Part shown: piece after piece, positions 35,409 to 44,749 of the stretch
Layout: every line of letters starts with the position of its first letter
How positions within the stretch are numbered: the first letter of the stretch is position 1
Origin: Sagittula salina
GTDB lineage: Bacteria; Pseudomonadota; Alphaproteobacteria; Rhodobacterales; Rhodobacteraceae
NCBI RefSeq assembly: GCF_017813235.1
Contig: NZ_JAGISH010000007.1
Span: forward strand, 1-64,000
DNA: 64,000 nt
Direction: 5' to 3'
Program-made: the position numbers and the translations under genes
The notes under the pieces: model-generated
The model's database searches: none
What the model was told of the DNA's origin: nothing
The model's input: the letters and a program-made list of their open reading frames with translations, nothing else

Positions 35409-36664
35409 TCGGTCTTCGGCTGGTAGGCGATGCGCCAGATCGCGCCCGCGAAGTCGTCCGAAACCAGCATCGACCCGTCCGGCAGGAAGGCGATGTCCAT
35501 CGGCCGCCCGCGGTACTCCCCGGTGCTTTCGTCCAGCCAGCCGTCGGCAAAGACCTCCGTCCCGGCGGCGTTGCCCTCTTCGTCGAGCGCGGTGAACATC
35601 ACCCGTGCGCCAACCGGCGTGGTGCGGTTCCACGATCCGTGCTGCGCCGAGAAGATCCCGCCCTGATACTTGTCGGGGAAGGAATCGCCGTCGTAGAAGC
35701 GCATCCCCAGATCGGCGGCATGCGCCTGCATGTTGACCTGCGGTTCGGTGAACTCGACGCCCTCGGGACGCGCCACGTGCTTGTAGTCGGGAAGCTCCAC
35801 CTCACCATTGGTCCAGGGGAAGCCGAAGTGCTGGCCCGCCCGCGTCTGCCGGTTCAACTCGCCCGGCGGGATGTCGTCGCCCATGCCGTCGACCTGATTG
35901 TCGGTGAACCACAGATCGCCGTTCTTCGGGTTGAAGTCATGGCCGACGGAGTTGCGGATGCCACGGGTGTAGACCTCGCGCCCGGTGCCGTCGGTGTTGA
36001 CGCGAATGATGCCGCCGATGCCGATCTCGTCGTACATGCTCAGCTTGTCTTCGGGCTGCACGTTGTAGGGCTGGCCCAGCGAAATGTAGAGCTTGCCATC
36101 CGGCCCGACGCGGCAGACCCGCGCGGTGTGGTTGAAGCTTTCTTCCTCGGCCGGGACCAGATCGCCCTTGCCGACGACCACGCCCACCGCCGGGTCCGGC
36201 CCTTCAAAGAAGAACTCCGCCGCCGGGAAGGTCAGCACCCGGTTGCGTTCCGCGATGTAGAGAAAGCCGTCCGGCGAGAAACACGGCCCATTCGGCACGT
36301 CGAAGGTGATCGAGGGGGCGAAGTCGAACACTTCATCGGCCACGCGGTCGCGGTCACGGTCGACCACGGACCAGACCTTGTCCTTGCGGGTGCCGACAAA
36401 GGTCACGGTCCCCTGCGGCGCCACCGCCATAGACCGCGCATCGGGTACCACGGCGTAGAGGCTCACCTCGAATCCGTCGGGCACGTTGATATGGCCGATG
36501 ATGCTTTCCAGCGCCTCGGCGCGGTCGCCTTTCTGATCGATATGGGTAAAGGTGGCATCGGTCCGCTGCATGTTGGACAGCTTGTCCATGTTATCCTGCG
36601 CCATGGCAGGAGCAGCCAGAATGGTTCCAAGCATCAGGCCCGGAATAAGTCGTTTCGTCAGCAT
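35405..36664 (-). CDS. PQQ-dependent sugar dehydrogenase (sorbosone dehydrogenase type)
   Basis: A 419-residue periplasmic beta-propeller protein with a signal peptide (LIPGLMLGTILAAPAMA). The segments FLYIAERNRVLTF, NHTARVCRVGPDGKLYISLG, RNSVGHDFNPKNGDLWFTDN and GSWNRTTPVGARV are those of the GDH-B/sorbosone dehydrogenase family that uses PQQ. The sugar or alcohol substrate is unknown. The ATG at 36664 has AGGGAGG before it; a longer frame to 36727 adds a non-signal leader. The di-heme cytochrome downstream is coupled by ATGA. No PQQ biosynthesis genes are in the window. Confidence 0.88.
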   Translation of the reverse strand: MLTKRLIPGLMLGTILAAPAMAQDNMDKLSNMQRTDATFTHIDQKGDRAEALESIIGHINVPDGFEVSLYAVVPDARSMAVAPQGTVTFVGTRKDKVWSVVDRDRDRVADEVFDFAPSITFDVPNGPCFSPDGFLYIAERNRVLTFPAAEFFFEGPDPAVGVVVGKGDLVPAEEESFNHTARVCRVGPDGKLYISLGQPYNVQPEDKLSMYDEIGIGGIIRVNTDGTGREVYTRGIRNSVGHDFNPKNGDLWFTDNQVDGMGDDIPPGELNRQTRAGQHFGFPWTNGEVELPDYKHVARPEGVEFTEPQVNMQAHAADLGMRFYDGDSFPDKYQGGIFSAQHGSWNRTTPVGARVMFTALDEEGNAAGTEVFADGWLDESTGEYRGRPMDIAFLPDGSMLVSDDFAGAIWRIAYQPKTE

Positions 36665-36840
36665 TGTTTTCCTCCCTTTGCGGGGCCGCGCGATCCTTGT
36701 CTCCCGTCGCCGCGTGGCTCCCCTCACAACTGTGGAGAGGGGGTTGACGCCGAGTCAATGTAAACTTTCGGACGGCTTTACCGGGGGCTCTGGGGGACGT
36801 AGCGGCGCGGGGGCTTCCCCGGCGGCGCCGGCTCGCTTAT

Positions 36841-38208
36841 ATGCCGCACATGCAGAATCCTCCCGATCTCCGCCCCGACCTGGCGCGCGCCCGCATATCC
36901 GAGACGAAACGTGACGGCCAGCCGACCATCGGCATGGTCTCCCTCGGGTGTCCGAAGGCCCTGGTGGACAGCGAACGCATCCTGACGCGTCTGCGCGCCG
37001 AGGGTTACGGCATCTCGGCCGATTACGCCGGAGCCGACGCGGTGATCGTGAACACCTGCGGGTTTCTCGACTCTGCAAAGGCCGAGAGCCTCGAAGCCAT
37101 CGGGGAGGCCCTGAACGAGAACGGCAAGGTTATCGTGACCGGCTGCCTCGGGGCAGAACCCGAATACATCACCGGCGTGCACCCGAAGGTTCTGGCCGTC
37201 ACCGGCCCGCATCAGTACGAGCAGGTTCTCGATGCGGTGCACGGTGCGGTGCCGCCCGCGCCCGATCCCTTTGTCGATCTGCTGCCCGCGACGGGTGTCA
37301 GCCTGACGCCGCGCCACTTCAGCTACCTGAAGATCTCCGAGGGCTGCAATCACAAGTGCAAGTTCTGCATCATCCCCGACATGCGCGGGAAACTCGCCAG
37401 CCGCCCGGCGCGCGCCGTGCTGCGCGAGGCGGAAAAGCTGGTCGAGGCCGGGGTGAAGGAGCTTCTGGTCATCAGTCAGGATACTTCCGCCTATGGCACC
37501 GACTGGAAGGACCGCGAGGCGAAGTTTCCCTTCATCGACCTGGCCCGTGATCTGGGCGAACTCGGCGCATGGGTGCGGCTGCATTACGTATATCCCTATC
37601 CGCATGTGCGGCAGGTGATACCGCTGATGGCGGAGGGCAAAGTGCTGCCCTATCTCGATATTCCGTTTCAGCACAGCCACCCGGAGACGCTGCGCCGCAT
37701 GGCGCGCCCCGCCGCTGCCGAACGCACGCTGGAAGAGATCGCCGCTTGGCGCGCGGATTGTCCGGACATCGCGTTGCGGTCTACCTTCATCGTCGGCTAC
37801 CCCGGCGAAACGGAGGCGGAGTTCCAGCACCTGCTCGACTGGATGGACGAGGCACAACTGGATCGCGTGGGCTGCTTCCAATACGAAAACGTCGAGGGCG
37901 CGCGGTCGAACGCGTTGCCAGATCACGTCCCGGAGGAGGTAAAGCAGGACCGCTGGAACCGCTTCATGGAAAAGGCGCAGGCGATTTCAGAGGCAAAGCT
38001 GGCCGCGAAGGTCGGTCGAACCCTGCAGGTCATCGTCGACGACGTGGACCCGGACGGCATCGCCACCTGCCGCACCAAGGCCGACGCGCCGGAGATCGAC
38101 GGCAACCTCTTTATTGATGAGGGCGCCGACCACCTGACCCCGGGCGAGATTGTCACGGTCGAGGTAGACGAGGCGGGCGACTATGACCTTTGGGGCCGGC
38201 TGGTCTGA
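36841..38208 (+). CDS. rimO: Ribosomal protein S12 methylthiotransferase
   Basis: A 455-residue radical SAM enzyme that adds a methylthio group to Asp of ribosomal protein S12. The N-terminal UPF0004 domain has [14 protein letters not shown] and [10 protein letters not shown] plus a third Cys in [10 protein letters not shown] (auxiliary 4Fe-4S cluster). The radical SAM motif is CNHKCKFC (~173-180). The C-terminal TRAM domain spans the last ~65 residues. The ATG at 36841 is used; a second Met three codons later is also possible. It is divergent from the PQQ-type dehydrogenase gene. Confidence 0.95.
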   Translation: MPHMQNPPDLRPDLARARISETKRDGQPTIGMVSLGCPKALVDSERILTRLRAEGYGISADYAGADAVIVNTCGFLDSAKAESLEAIGEALNENGKVIVTGCLGAEPEYITGVHPKVLAVTGPHQYEQVLDAVHGAVPPAPDPFVDLLPATGVSLTPRHFSYLKISEGCNHKCKFCIIPDMRGKLASRPARAVLREAEKLVEAGVKELLVISQDTSAYGTDWKDREAKFPFIDLARDLGELGAWVRLHYVYPYPHVRQVIPLMAEGKVLPYLDIPFQHSHPETLRRMARPAAAERTLEEIAAWRADCPDIALRSTFIVGYPGETEAEFQHLLDWMDEAQLDRVGCFQYENVEGARSNALPDHVPEEVKQDRWNRFMEKAQAISEAKLAAKVGRTLQVIVDDVDPDGIATCRTKADAPEIDGNLFIDEGADHLTPGEIVTVEVDEAGDYDLWGRLV

Positions 38209-38256
38209 TCCGACCCGGCCCATCGGGCATGGCCGCGCGCCGACGCGTGGCCCGCG

Positions 38257-39117
38257 CTACTCCAGCACCCGGGGATAGACCTCCGCGCCGTCGCCGTCGC
38301 CGTCACCTTCGTCCAACGGGCGGTTGTGCGGGTCTGGAAGCACGCCCAGCGACATCGCCAGCGCCGCCAGTTCCGCGCGGTTGCAGGCGCCTGTCTTGGC
38401 AATCAGTGCGCTCAGCCGCTGCCGAACCGCGGAGACCGTGATGCCCAGCGTGCGCGCGATCTCCTTGTCCAGATAGCCCGCTCCGATCATCTCCAGCAGT
38501 TCCCGCTGTTTCGGCGTCACGCCGTTACGCACAAAGAATTCCTCGCTGAAGTGCTGCATGTAGCGCTGGTGCGCGGCCCATGCCCCCACGGTCAGCGTCC
38601 AGCATTCCGCCTTCAGGATCTCCAGCAGTGCCTCGCGGTCGTGATCTCCGATAAAGGACAGCATCGCGGCGGAGGGGGGCGCGGTCTGGCGCAGGGGGAT
38701 GGCGATGCCCGCCCGCAACCCGCGGTCGGCGGCGGCCTGCAGGACCGACAGCCGGTCCGGCGGCAGGTCGGGGTAGTCCTCGCGGAACTCCAGCCCGACG
38801 CACAAAGGCGTCAGATGGCGCAACCCGTGCACCCGGAAATAGGACCCCCGGAATTGCTCCGAATCCTGGTTCATGGCGTGCAGCCACGTGGCGTCATAGG
38901 AGTTGCGGACAAAGAGCGTGCGCTTCCAGTGGCGCCAGTCGCTGGCCGAGATGAAGTCGATTGAGGGCAGATTCACGTCGCGCCCCAGCTGCATGAGCAG
39001 CTCCCAGACCTCGTTGGAGGAGCGCGTGCTCTCCAATCCGCGCAGAAAGCGCTGGCCGCGCTCGGGAAAGAAGGTCTCTGCCGGGCTCAGGGGTACAGCG
39101 TCAGCGGACGGTTTCAT
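38257..39117 (-). CDS. LuxR-type regulator with autoinducer-binding-like domain
   Basis: A 286-residue regulator. Residues ~25-190 resemble the autoinducer/GAF-like binding domain (IDFISASDWRHWKRTLFVRN, then YFRVHGLRHLTPLCVGLEF). The C-terminal HTH is GVTPKQRELLEMIGAGYLDK then EIARTLGITVSAVRQRL (~205-245). No luxI-like gene is near, so it would be a solo or respond to another signal. The last ~20 residues contain DEGDGDGDGAE, an acidic repeat encoded by GTCGCC units. The start overlaps the end of the upstream CII-like gene by 17 bp, so the two form an operon. Confidence 0.8.
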   Translation of the reverse strand: MKPSADAVPLSPAETFFPERGQRFLRGLESTRSSNEVWELLMQLGRDVNLPSIDFISASDWRHWKRTLFVRNSYDATWLHAMNQDSEQFRGSYFRVHGLRHLTPLCVGLEFREDYPDLPPDRLSVLQAAADRGLRAGIAIPLRQTAPPSAAMLSFIGDHDREALLEILKAECWTLTVGAWAAHQRYMQHFSEEFFVRNGVTPKQRELLEMIGAGYLDKEIARTLGITVSAVRQRLSALIAKTGACNRAELAALAMSLGVLPDPHNRPLDEGDGDGDGAEVYPRVLE

Positions 39118-39562
39118 CTTCGAGGTGCAGCTTGATATCGATCAGCACTTTCTGGATCTGGAGGGTTTCTGTCAGCAGGCGCTTGGCTTCGTTGGCAGTG
39201 ATGACGCCGTCGGTGATCGACTGGTGATATTCGGCCATCAGCATGGCAAAACGTTGCGACAGCACGATCACATCGGCGTTCATGCCACCCGGCGCGCCGG
39301 CGTTGGGACGATCGTCGGGGAATTGCAGGGTGATGCCCTTCAGTTCGGCCAGCGCGGCGGTGACATGCGGATAACTGGCGGCCTCTTCCAGCCGGGCCAC
39401 CGCATCAACCGGCATGAAGCGGTCGCAATGCTCGGCGTGTTCGGAATAGTAGCGTCCCAGCGTCGCCTTCGATTTGCCGGTCAGTGCGCAGGCCGCTTCT
39501 ATGCCGACATCCTTGACCAGCGCCTCCGTGTGTTTCTTCATGTAGCGCGCAACGCTCGACAT
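39101..39562 (-). CDS. Phage CII-like/uncharacterised regulatory protein
   Basis: A 153-residue protein without signal or membrane segments. The N-terminal half (IEAACALTGKSKATLGRYYS, then RFMPVDAVARLEEAASYPHV) looks like the HTH region of phage CII/CP76-type regulators, with the helix that reads ATLGRYY. The C-terminal half is helical (ITANEAKRLLTETLQIQKVL). The ATG at 39562 is preceded by AGGGAGATG; an upstream frame to 39643 is less likely. It is the first gene of an operon with the LuxR-type regulator. Exact function unknown. Confidence 0.65.
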   Translation of the reverse strand: MSSVARYMKKHTEALVKDVGIEAACALTGKSKATLGRYYSEHAEHCDRFMPVDAVARLEEAASYPHVTAALAELKGITLQFPDDRPNAGAPGGMNADVIVLSQRFAMLMAEYHQSITDGVITANEAKRLLTETLQIQKVLIDIKLHLEDETVR

Positions 39563-39741
39563 CTCATCTCCCTGCTCGTCCCGGGGGATCGTTTCCCCGT
39601 TCCCGATCTTCGCCCGGTCATCGCAAAATCCTTGATTTGTCAACGGCGGTCAAGGTCGAGGGGAGCACTTGCGGCGCTTCTCGATCCCGGATGCCTGCGC
39701 TGCATCTTGCCCTTGGCTGTCGGGTGGCGCAAAAGCACGTC

Positions 39742-40320
39742 ATGGCCAAGCTGCACTTCCACTACTCCACAATGAACGCCGGCAAGTCGACTCTCCTATT
39801 GCAGGCGGCACACAACTACAACGAACGCGGGATGGAAACCTACCTGTTGATCGCGGCCTTTGACGACCGCGCAGGCAGGGGGCGGATCGGCTCGCGTATC
39901 GGCCTCGCGCGCGAGGCTGACGTGTTCGGCGACACCACCGATCTGTATGCCATGATCGAGGCGCGACTGGCGTGCGGTCCTGTGGCCTGCATATTCCTCG
40001 ACGAGGCGCAGTTCATGACCGCAGAGCAGGTCTGGCAACTGGCCCGCGTGGTGGATGACCTGAACGTGCCGGTGATGGCCTACGGGCTGCGGGTGGATTT
40101 CCGGGGAGAGCTTTTCCCCGGATCTGCGGCGCTGCTGGCGATTGCCGACGTGATGCGCGAGGTCCGCACCATCTGCCATTGCGGGCGCAACGCCACCATG
40201 GTGATCCGGCGCGGGCCGGACGGCCACGCGCTGATGGATGGCGCGCAGGTGCAGGTCGGGGGGAACGAGACCTACGTTTCGCTCTGCCGCCGCCACTGGC
40301 GCGAGGAAGTCGGGCGATGA
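39742..40320 (+). CDS. tdk: Thymidine kinase
   Basis: A 192-residue type II thymidine kinase for salvage of deoxythymidine. The P-loop is STMNAGKST (9-17), the catalytic region is IFLDEAQFM, and zinc ligands are CHCGRN and CRRHW. The ATG at 39742 gives the normal length. The stop overlaps the start of a GNAT gene by 4 bp (ATGA). Confidence 0.95.
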   Translation: MAKLHFHYSTMNAGKSTLLLQAAHNYNERGMETYLLIAAFDDRAGRGRIGSRIGLAREADVFGDTTDLYAMIEARLACGPVACIFLDEAQFMTAEQVWQLARVVDDLNVPVMAYGLRVDFRGELFPGSAALLAIADVMREVRTICHCGRNATMVIRRGPDGHALMDGAQVQVGGNETYVSLCRRHWREEVGR

Positions 40321-40784
40321 TGCGCCGGGGCGATCTGTCGATCCGTCCCGCAACGCCCGCCGATGCGCCCCGCGTCCGCGAGATCACCGAAGCGGCCTAT
40401 GCCCGTTACATCCCCCGCATCGGCCGCCGCCCCGCGCCGATGGACGCCGACATCGCGGCGCAGATCGTGGCGGGCGCGCTGCAGGTGCTGGAAACGGGAA
40501 CGGTGCTGGGGGCGGTGGTTTGCTACCCCGACGGCGATGCCATGCACCTTGAGACGCTGGCCGTCGCGCCGGAGGCCACGGGCCAGGGCCTTGGTCGGGC
40601 GTTGATCGCGCATGTGGAAACGCAGGCCGCGCGCCTCGGACTGGCGAAGGTCACTCTCTATACCAACGCGAAGATGACGGAGAACCTCGCCATATATCCA
40701 CACCTTGGATACTCGGAAGTCGGTCGGCGGACCGAGGATGGTTTCGACCGGGTTTTCTACGAAAAGACCCTGCGCGCGCCCTGA
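40317..40784 (+). CDS. GNAT family N-acetyltransferase
   Basis: A 155-residue GNAT protein. Motif A is LETLAVAPEATGQGLGRALI with the QGLGRA loop for acetyl-CoA; the C-terminal YPHLGYSEVGRR is the usual family end. The substrate is unknown. Translationally coupled to tdk (ATGA), an association that may be only positional. Confidence 0.88.
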   Translation: MMRRGDLSIRPATPADAPRVREITEAAYARYIPRIGRRPAPMDADIAAQIVAGALQVLETGTVLGAVVCYPDGDAMHLETLAVAPEATGQGLGRALIAHVETQAARLGLAKVTLYTNAKMTENLAIYPHLGYSEVGRRTEDGFDRVFYEKTLRAP

Positions 40785-40824
40785 CGGCACGGCAGGTCAG
40801 GAAAAGCGGGTCAGGAGAAGAGGG

Positions 40825-41943
40825 TCATGCCCGTTCCACCAGAACCGAGCCCACCGAATACCCCGCCCCGAAGGAACAGATCACCCCCCGGTCGCCCGGC
40901 TTCAGGTCGTCCGAATGCTTGGAAAAGGCGATGATCGACCCGGCGGACGAGGTGTTCGCGTAGTCCTGCAGGATGTTGGGCTGCTCGCCCTCTTCGGGCT
41001 CGCGGCCCAGCACCTTCTTGCCGATGAAATCGTTCATCGTCTTGTTGGCCTGATGCAGCCACAGCCGTTTCAGCCCGTCGGCCTCCCACTTTTCCGCCGC
41101 CATGTGGTCCGCGATATGGGAGGACACGAGCGGCAGCACTTCCTTGAAGACCTTGCGCCCGTTCTGCATGAACTGCATGTCGCGCCGGTCGTCCATCTGG
41201 TCATGGGTGCGCCGCAGGAACCCGTTGTTATTGCGGATATTGTTGGAATACTGCGTGGCGCAGCGCGTCGACACGATGTCGAACCGCGCGCCTTGCGCGT
41301 CCTCGGCGCGTTCCAGAACCAGCGCCGTGCAAACGTCGCCAAAGATGAAATGACAATCCCGGTCCCGCCATTCGAGGTGGCCCGAGCAGATCTCCGGGCA
41401 GACCACCAGCGCGCGCCGCACCGATCCCGACCGGATCATGTCCGCCGCCGCCTGAATGCCGAATGTGGCGGAGGAACACGCCACGTTCATGTCGAACCCG
41501 AAGCCCGCACAGCCCAGCAACTGCTGGATCTCGATCGCGATCGCCGGGTAGGCGCGTTCGTGGTTCGAGGCCGCGCAGATCACGAGGTCGATGCCGGAGG
41601 CCTCCAGCCCTGCCATCTCCAGCGCCCTGGTGCAGGCATCGACCGCCATTTCCGCCATGTAAGAGGGCGCGTCGTCTTCGCGTGCGGGCAGCCGGGGATA
41701 CATCCGCGTAGGGTCCAGAACGCCGTCCTTGTCCAGCACATGGCGCTGCTCGATCCCGGAGGCATTGAGGATGAAGCCTGACGAGGAATGCGGCATCGGT
41801 TCCAGATCGCCGCCCGCGATCTCGGCGGCGCGTTCCGCGTTCCAGTTGTCGGCATAGGCGTTGAAAGCCGCGACCAGCTCATCGTTGGTGATCGTCTGCG
41901 ACGGGGTAAAGACTCCGTGGCCGGTGATGGCGGGCTGATGCAT
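40825..41943 (-). CDS. Beta-ketoacyl-ACP synthase III-like (FabH/FabY type)
   Basis: A 372-residue thiolase-fold condensing enzyme. The Cys-His-Asn triad is visible: Cys in NVACSSATF, His in LWLHQANK, Asn in DYANTSSAGS. It is longer than typical FabH (about 320) and contains an extra segment around NNIRNNNGFLRRTHDQ; this matches the FabY-like group seen in some proteobacteria. It probably starts acyl chains from acyl-CoA and malonyl-ACP, but it could also serve a secondary lipid. No other fab gene is adjacent. Confidence 0.82.
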   Translation of the reverse strand: MHQPAITGHGVFTPSQTITNDELVAAFNAYADNWNAERAAEIAGGDLEPMPHSSSGFILNASGIEQRHVLDKDGVLDPTRMYPRLPAREDDAPSYMAEMAVDACTRALEMAGLEASGIDLVICAASNHERAYPAIAIEIQQLLGCAGFGFDMNVACSSATFGIQAAADMIRSGSVRRALVVCPEICSGHLEWRDRDCHFIFGDVCTALVLERAEDAQGARFDIVSTRCATQYSNNIRNNNGFLRRTHDQMDDRRDMQFMQNGRKVFKEVLPLVSSHIADHMAAEKWEADGLKRLWLHQANKTMNDFIGKKVLGREPEEGEQPNILQDYANTSSAGSIIAFSKHSDDLKPGDRGVICSFGAGYSVGSVLVERA

Positions 41944-42066
41944 GGCGTTACCTCCGTTGAGCGGTCAGAATCGCCAAGGGGCCTGCCGAGTCAACCCGGC
42001 GCGTGGCGGAACCCCTGACGGTCCGCCGCGTTTCCTCCCCAAGGTTGCAACCCGCAGGAGCGTTCC

Positions 42067-42321
42067 ATGTACCGTCTGTCCTTCTTCATGGCCCATATGG
42101 CCGGTGCCAGTATCGCAGGTGCCGCGCTTGTCGTCTTCTTTGTTTTCGGCTGGTACAGCTGGTGGGCTTTTGTCGCGGCCGGGGTGCTGGGCCTCGTTAC
42201 GGCATGGCCGGTGGGAAAGGCCGTATCCGCCCGGATCAAGAAATCCGACCCGACGTGGAGCTATCGGCGCGACGCGCCCATCCCGTCCGACACGGTGGCG
42301 CGCCACAACAGCCCGGTCTGA
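42067..42321 (+). CDS. Small membrane protein, unknown function
   Basis: An 84-residue protein with two hydrophobic helices (about residues 13-32 and 36-53, GAALVVFFVFGWYSWWAFVA and GVLGLVTAWPVGKAV) and a polar tail that ends in PSDTVARHNSPV. CAGGAG lies 6 bp before the ATG. No family is assigned. Confidence 0.7.
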   Translation: MYRLSFFMAHMAGASIAGAALVVFFVFGWYSWWAFVAAGVLGLVTAWPVGKAVSARIKKSDPTWSYRRDAPIPSDTVARHNSPV

Positions 42322-42328
42322 GCCGGGC

Positions 42329-42667
42329 TTAGGACAGCCGCGCGCCATCCGGCGCGGAGTGGTCCGGCGCCACGAGGGTGACGAAGCCGTTTGCGTCGTG
42401 CACACCCAGCACCAGTACCTCGGACCGGACGGGTCCGATCTGGCGGGGCGGGAAGTTCACCACCGCCATGACGCGCTTCCCGATTAGCGCGTCGGGCGTG
42501 TAGTGCTGTGTGATCTGAGCGGAGGACTTGCGCTCTCCGATCTCCGGACCGAAATCTATCCAGACCTTGATTGCGGGCTTGCGCGCCTCGGGGAAGGGTT
42601 CGGCCCGCACCACGGTGCCAAGCCGGATATCCACCTTCAGGAAGTCGTCGTAGCTGATTTCATCCAT
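42329..42667 (-). CDS. csaA: CsaA-type tRNA-binding protein
   Basis: A 112-residue OB-fold protein of the CsaA/Trbp111 family. Visible are FLKVDIRLGTVVRAEPFPEA, KVWIDFGPEIGERKSSAQI and VVNFPPRQIGPVRSEVLVLG. It binds structured tRNA and may have chaperone-like export functions. The ATG overlaps the end of proC by 8 bp, so it is co-translated with proC. Confidence 0.93.
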   Translation of the reverse strand: MDEISYDDFLKVDIRLGTVVRAEPFPEARKPAIKVWIDFGPEIGERKSSAQITQHYTPDALIGKRVMAVVNFPPRQIGPVRSEVLVLGVHDANGFVTLVAPDHSAPDGARLS

Positions 42668-43475
42668 TGGCCAGCTCCCGCGACCGATCCGCCGCGGCCT
42701 TCACCGTTGCCGCGATGAGCGGCGGCAAGCCGTTGGTTGCGTCCATCAGCACTTCCAGCCCCGCCTGTGTTGTTCCGTTCGGAGAGGTCACGTTGCGGCG
42801 CAGCTGCGCCGGATCGTCCGGCGCTTGCATCGCCAGCGCCCCCGCTCCCGCGACGGTGGCCTTTGCCAGCGCCATGGCAAGGTCGGGCGCGAGACCCTGT
42901 GCCTCTCCTGCGGCGGCCATGCATTCGATCATGTGGAACACATAGGCCGGGCCGGAGCCGGACAGCCCCGTGACCGCGTCCATCTGCGCCTCGTCCTCAA
43001 GCCGGACCACCTGGCCGACGGCGGACAGCAGCGCCTCCGCCATTTGCAGATGCTCGGCAGTGGCGCGGGCGTTGCCGATGATGGCGGTGATGCCCTGTCC
43101 CACGGCGGCAGGCGTGTTGGGCATGGCCCGGATCACGGGGGTCTCCGCCCCCAGCAGGGCCTCGTAGGTGGCGATGGAGATGCCCGCTGCGACGGACAGG
43201 AACACGGTCGACCCGTTCCCCTGCGCCCTCAGGCCGGGCAGGGCCTCCGCCATCATCTGCGGTTTCACCGCGACCAGCACGATGGCGGGATCGGCCGGCA
43301 GCGCGGCGTTCAGGTGCACACCCTGACCCGACAGCCAGTCGGAGGGGTTCGGGTCCGTCACCCAGACCGACCCGGCGGGCAACCCGCGCGCAAGCCAGCC
43401 TTCCAGCATGGCGGATCCCATCTTGCCGCAGCCCAGCAGGACTAAACCCTTCCGGGCGAGAATTCCGTCTTCCAT
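42660..43475 (-). CDS. proC: Pyrroline-5-carboxylate reductase
   Basis: A 271-residue NAD(P)H-dependent enzyme for the last step of proline synthesis. The Rossmann motif is LLGCGKMGSAMLEGWL, and the C-terminal domain has the signature DAVTGLSGSGPAYVFHMIEC followed by NVTSPNGTTQAGL. It is the first gene of a proC-csaA pair. Confidence 0.96.
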   Translation of the reverse strand: MEDGILARKGLVLLGCGKMGSAMLEGWLARGLPAGSVWVTDPNPSDWLSGQGVHLNAALPADPAIVLVAVKPQMMAEALPGLRAQGNGSTVFLSVAAGISIATYEALLGAETPVIRAMPNTPAAVGQGITAIIGNARATAEHLQMAEALLSAVGQVVRLEDEAQMDAVTGLSGSGPAYVFHMIECMAAAGEAQGLAPDLAMALAKATVAGAGALAMQAPDDPAQLRRNVTSPNGTTQAGLEVLMDATNGLPPLIAATVKAAADRSRELANG

Positions 43476-43550
43476 GTGGGGGCCTCCGCGACGTTGCTTG
43501 CTGTGGCCACAGGCCTAGCGCATGCCGCAGGGCGGGTGCAATCGGCTCTG

Positions 43551-44561
43551 TCAGTCCTGTCGGCGCAGTTCCGACAGCGCGGCAGACAGGTGCACTCGGA
43601 GTCCGGTTTCGGCGTAGTCGACTTCGACGCTGCAATCGGGGCAGATCCCCATGGAAACCAGCTGAGAGCCGAAGCCGCGCCGCGTCGGCGCCGTGGCGGC
43701 CGGGCCACCGGTTTCGATCCATCGCAGGTCCATGCGGCCGTCCTCCTGCACCCAGGACAGGTCGACCCGACCGGACTGCGTCGACAGCGCGCCGTACTTC
43801 AGCGCGTTGGTCCCCAGTTCGTGCAGGAACATCGTCAGGCTCAGCGCGGGCTGGGCGTCGATCAGGATGTCCGGGCCGTTCAGGTCCAGCCGCTCGCCCG
43901 CGCCGACCTCGCCCGCAACGGTGCGTGCGATGTCGAGTACATGCGCCGCCTGCCAGTCGCGTCGCAGCAGGATGTCGTTCGCCGCGCTCATGGTCCTGAG
44001 CCGTCCCAGAAGCGCCTGCACGGGACCCTGATCGGTCAGCTTGCGCAAGCTTTGCGAGGTGATCGCGAGGATCATCGAGAACAGGTTCTTCACCCGGTGG
44101 TTCAGCTCCCGGGATAGCAGGCGCTGCCGGTCTACCTCGGCCTGCAGCGCCTGCGCATCGCGGTGACGGTGGGTGATGTTCTGCATGACGATCAGCAGCC
44201 GATCGGCATTCGGCAGGCGCGTGATGGCCATTTCCAGGATCTTGTCCTGCGGCTCTGTCGCGCGTTCAAACCGCATCGGGATGCCGGTGGCCAGCACGCG
44301 GTCGTAACTGTCGTACCAGTCCTCCACCTCGTCGGGAAAGTTGTCGCGGATGGTCTGGCCGGTCAGGTCGTCGACGCCGAACAGGATGCACATGGCGGGA
44401 TTCATCGCTATATAGCGATAATCGCGCAGCCCGTCGCTGCGGTCCTGAAGGCGCTCGATAATGCACGCTGCAGTGTCGAGGCTATCGAATACATCCCCGA
44501 TACCGCCGTCGATCGAACCCGTCGGCCCGGTGGGATTGGCAGTGTCGTGCATGTTCGGCAT
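43551..44561 (-). CDS. PAS-HWE/HisKA_2 sensor histidine kinase
   Basis: A 336-residue soluble kinase. A PAS-like domain spans ~25-130 (YRYIAMNPAMCILFGVDDLT). The phosphoacceptor His is in RELNHRVKNLFSMILAI, typical of the HisKA_2/HWE group, and the ATP-binding region has FLHELGTNALKYGALS and GFGSQLVSMGI. Such kinases often act in general stress (PhyR-NepR-EcfG) signalling in alphaproteobacteria, but no phyR is adjacent, so the partner is not known. Alternative start at 44552. Confidence 0.88.
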   Translation of the reverse strand: MPNMHDTANPTGPTGSIDGGIGDVFDSLDTAACIIERLQDRSDGLRDYRYIAMNPAMCILFGVDDLTGQTIRDNFPDEVEDWYDSYDRVLATGIPMRFERATEPQDKILEMAITRLPNADRLLIVMQNITHRHRDAQALQAEVDRQRLLSRELNHRVKNLFSMILAITSQSLRKLTDQGPVQALLGRLRTMSAANDILLRRDWQAAHVLDIARTVAGEVGAGERLDLNGPDILIDAQPALSLTMFLHELGTNALKYGALSTQSGRVDLSWVQEDGRMDLRWIETGGPAATAPTRRGFGSQLVSMGICPDCSVEVDYAETGLRVHLSAALSELRRQD

Positions 44562-44749
44562 TCCTCCCTACAGCGCTGGGTTGAACCACCGTCGCCGAGC
44601 GGCCCCGACTTCATCTTAACATTGTTTACATCAAACGAAACAGGAAGCCGCACGGAAACAGGTCAACTGTCACAAGGTCAAACTTGACTTGCGGCTTCCA
44701 ACTTAAGTCGCTCCCGGCAAGGGTCAAGCGAAGCGCCCTGATCGGGCGA

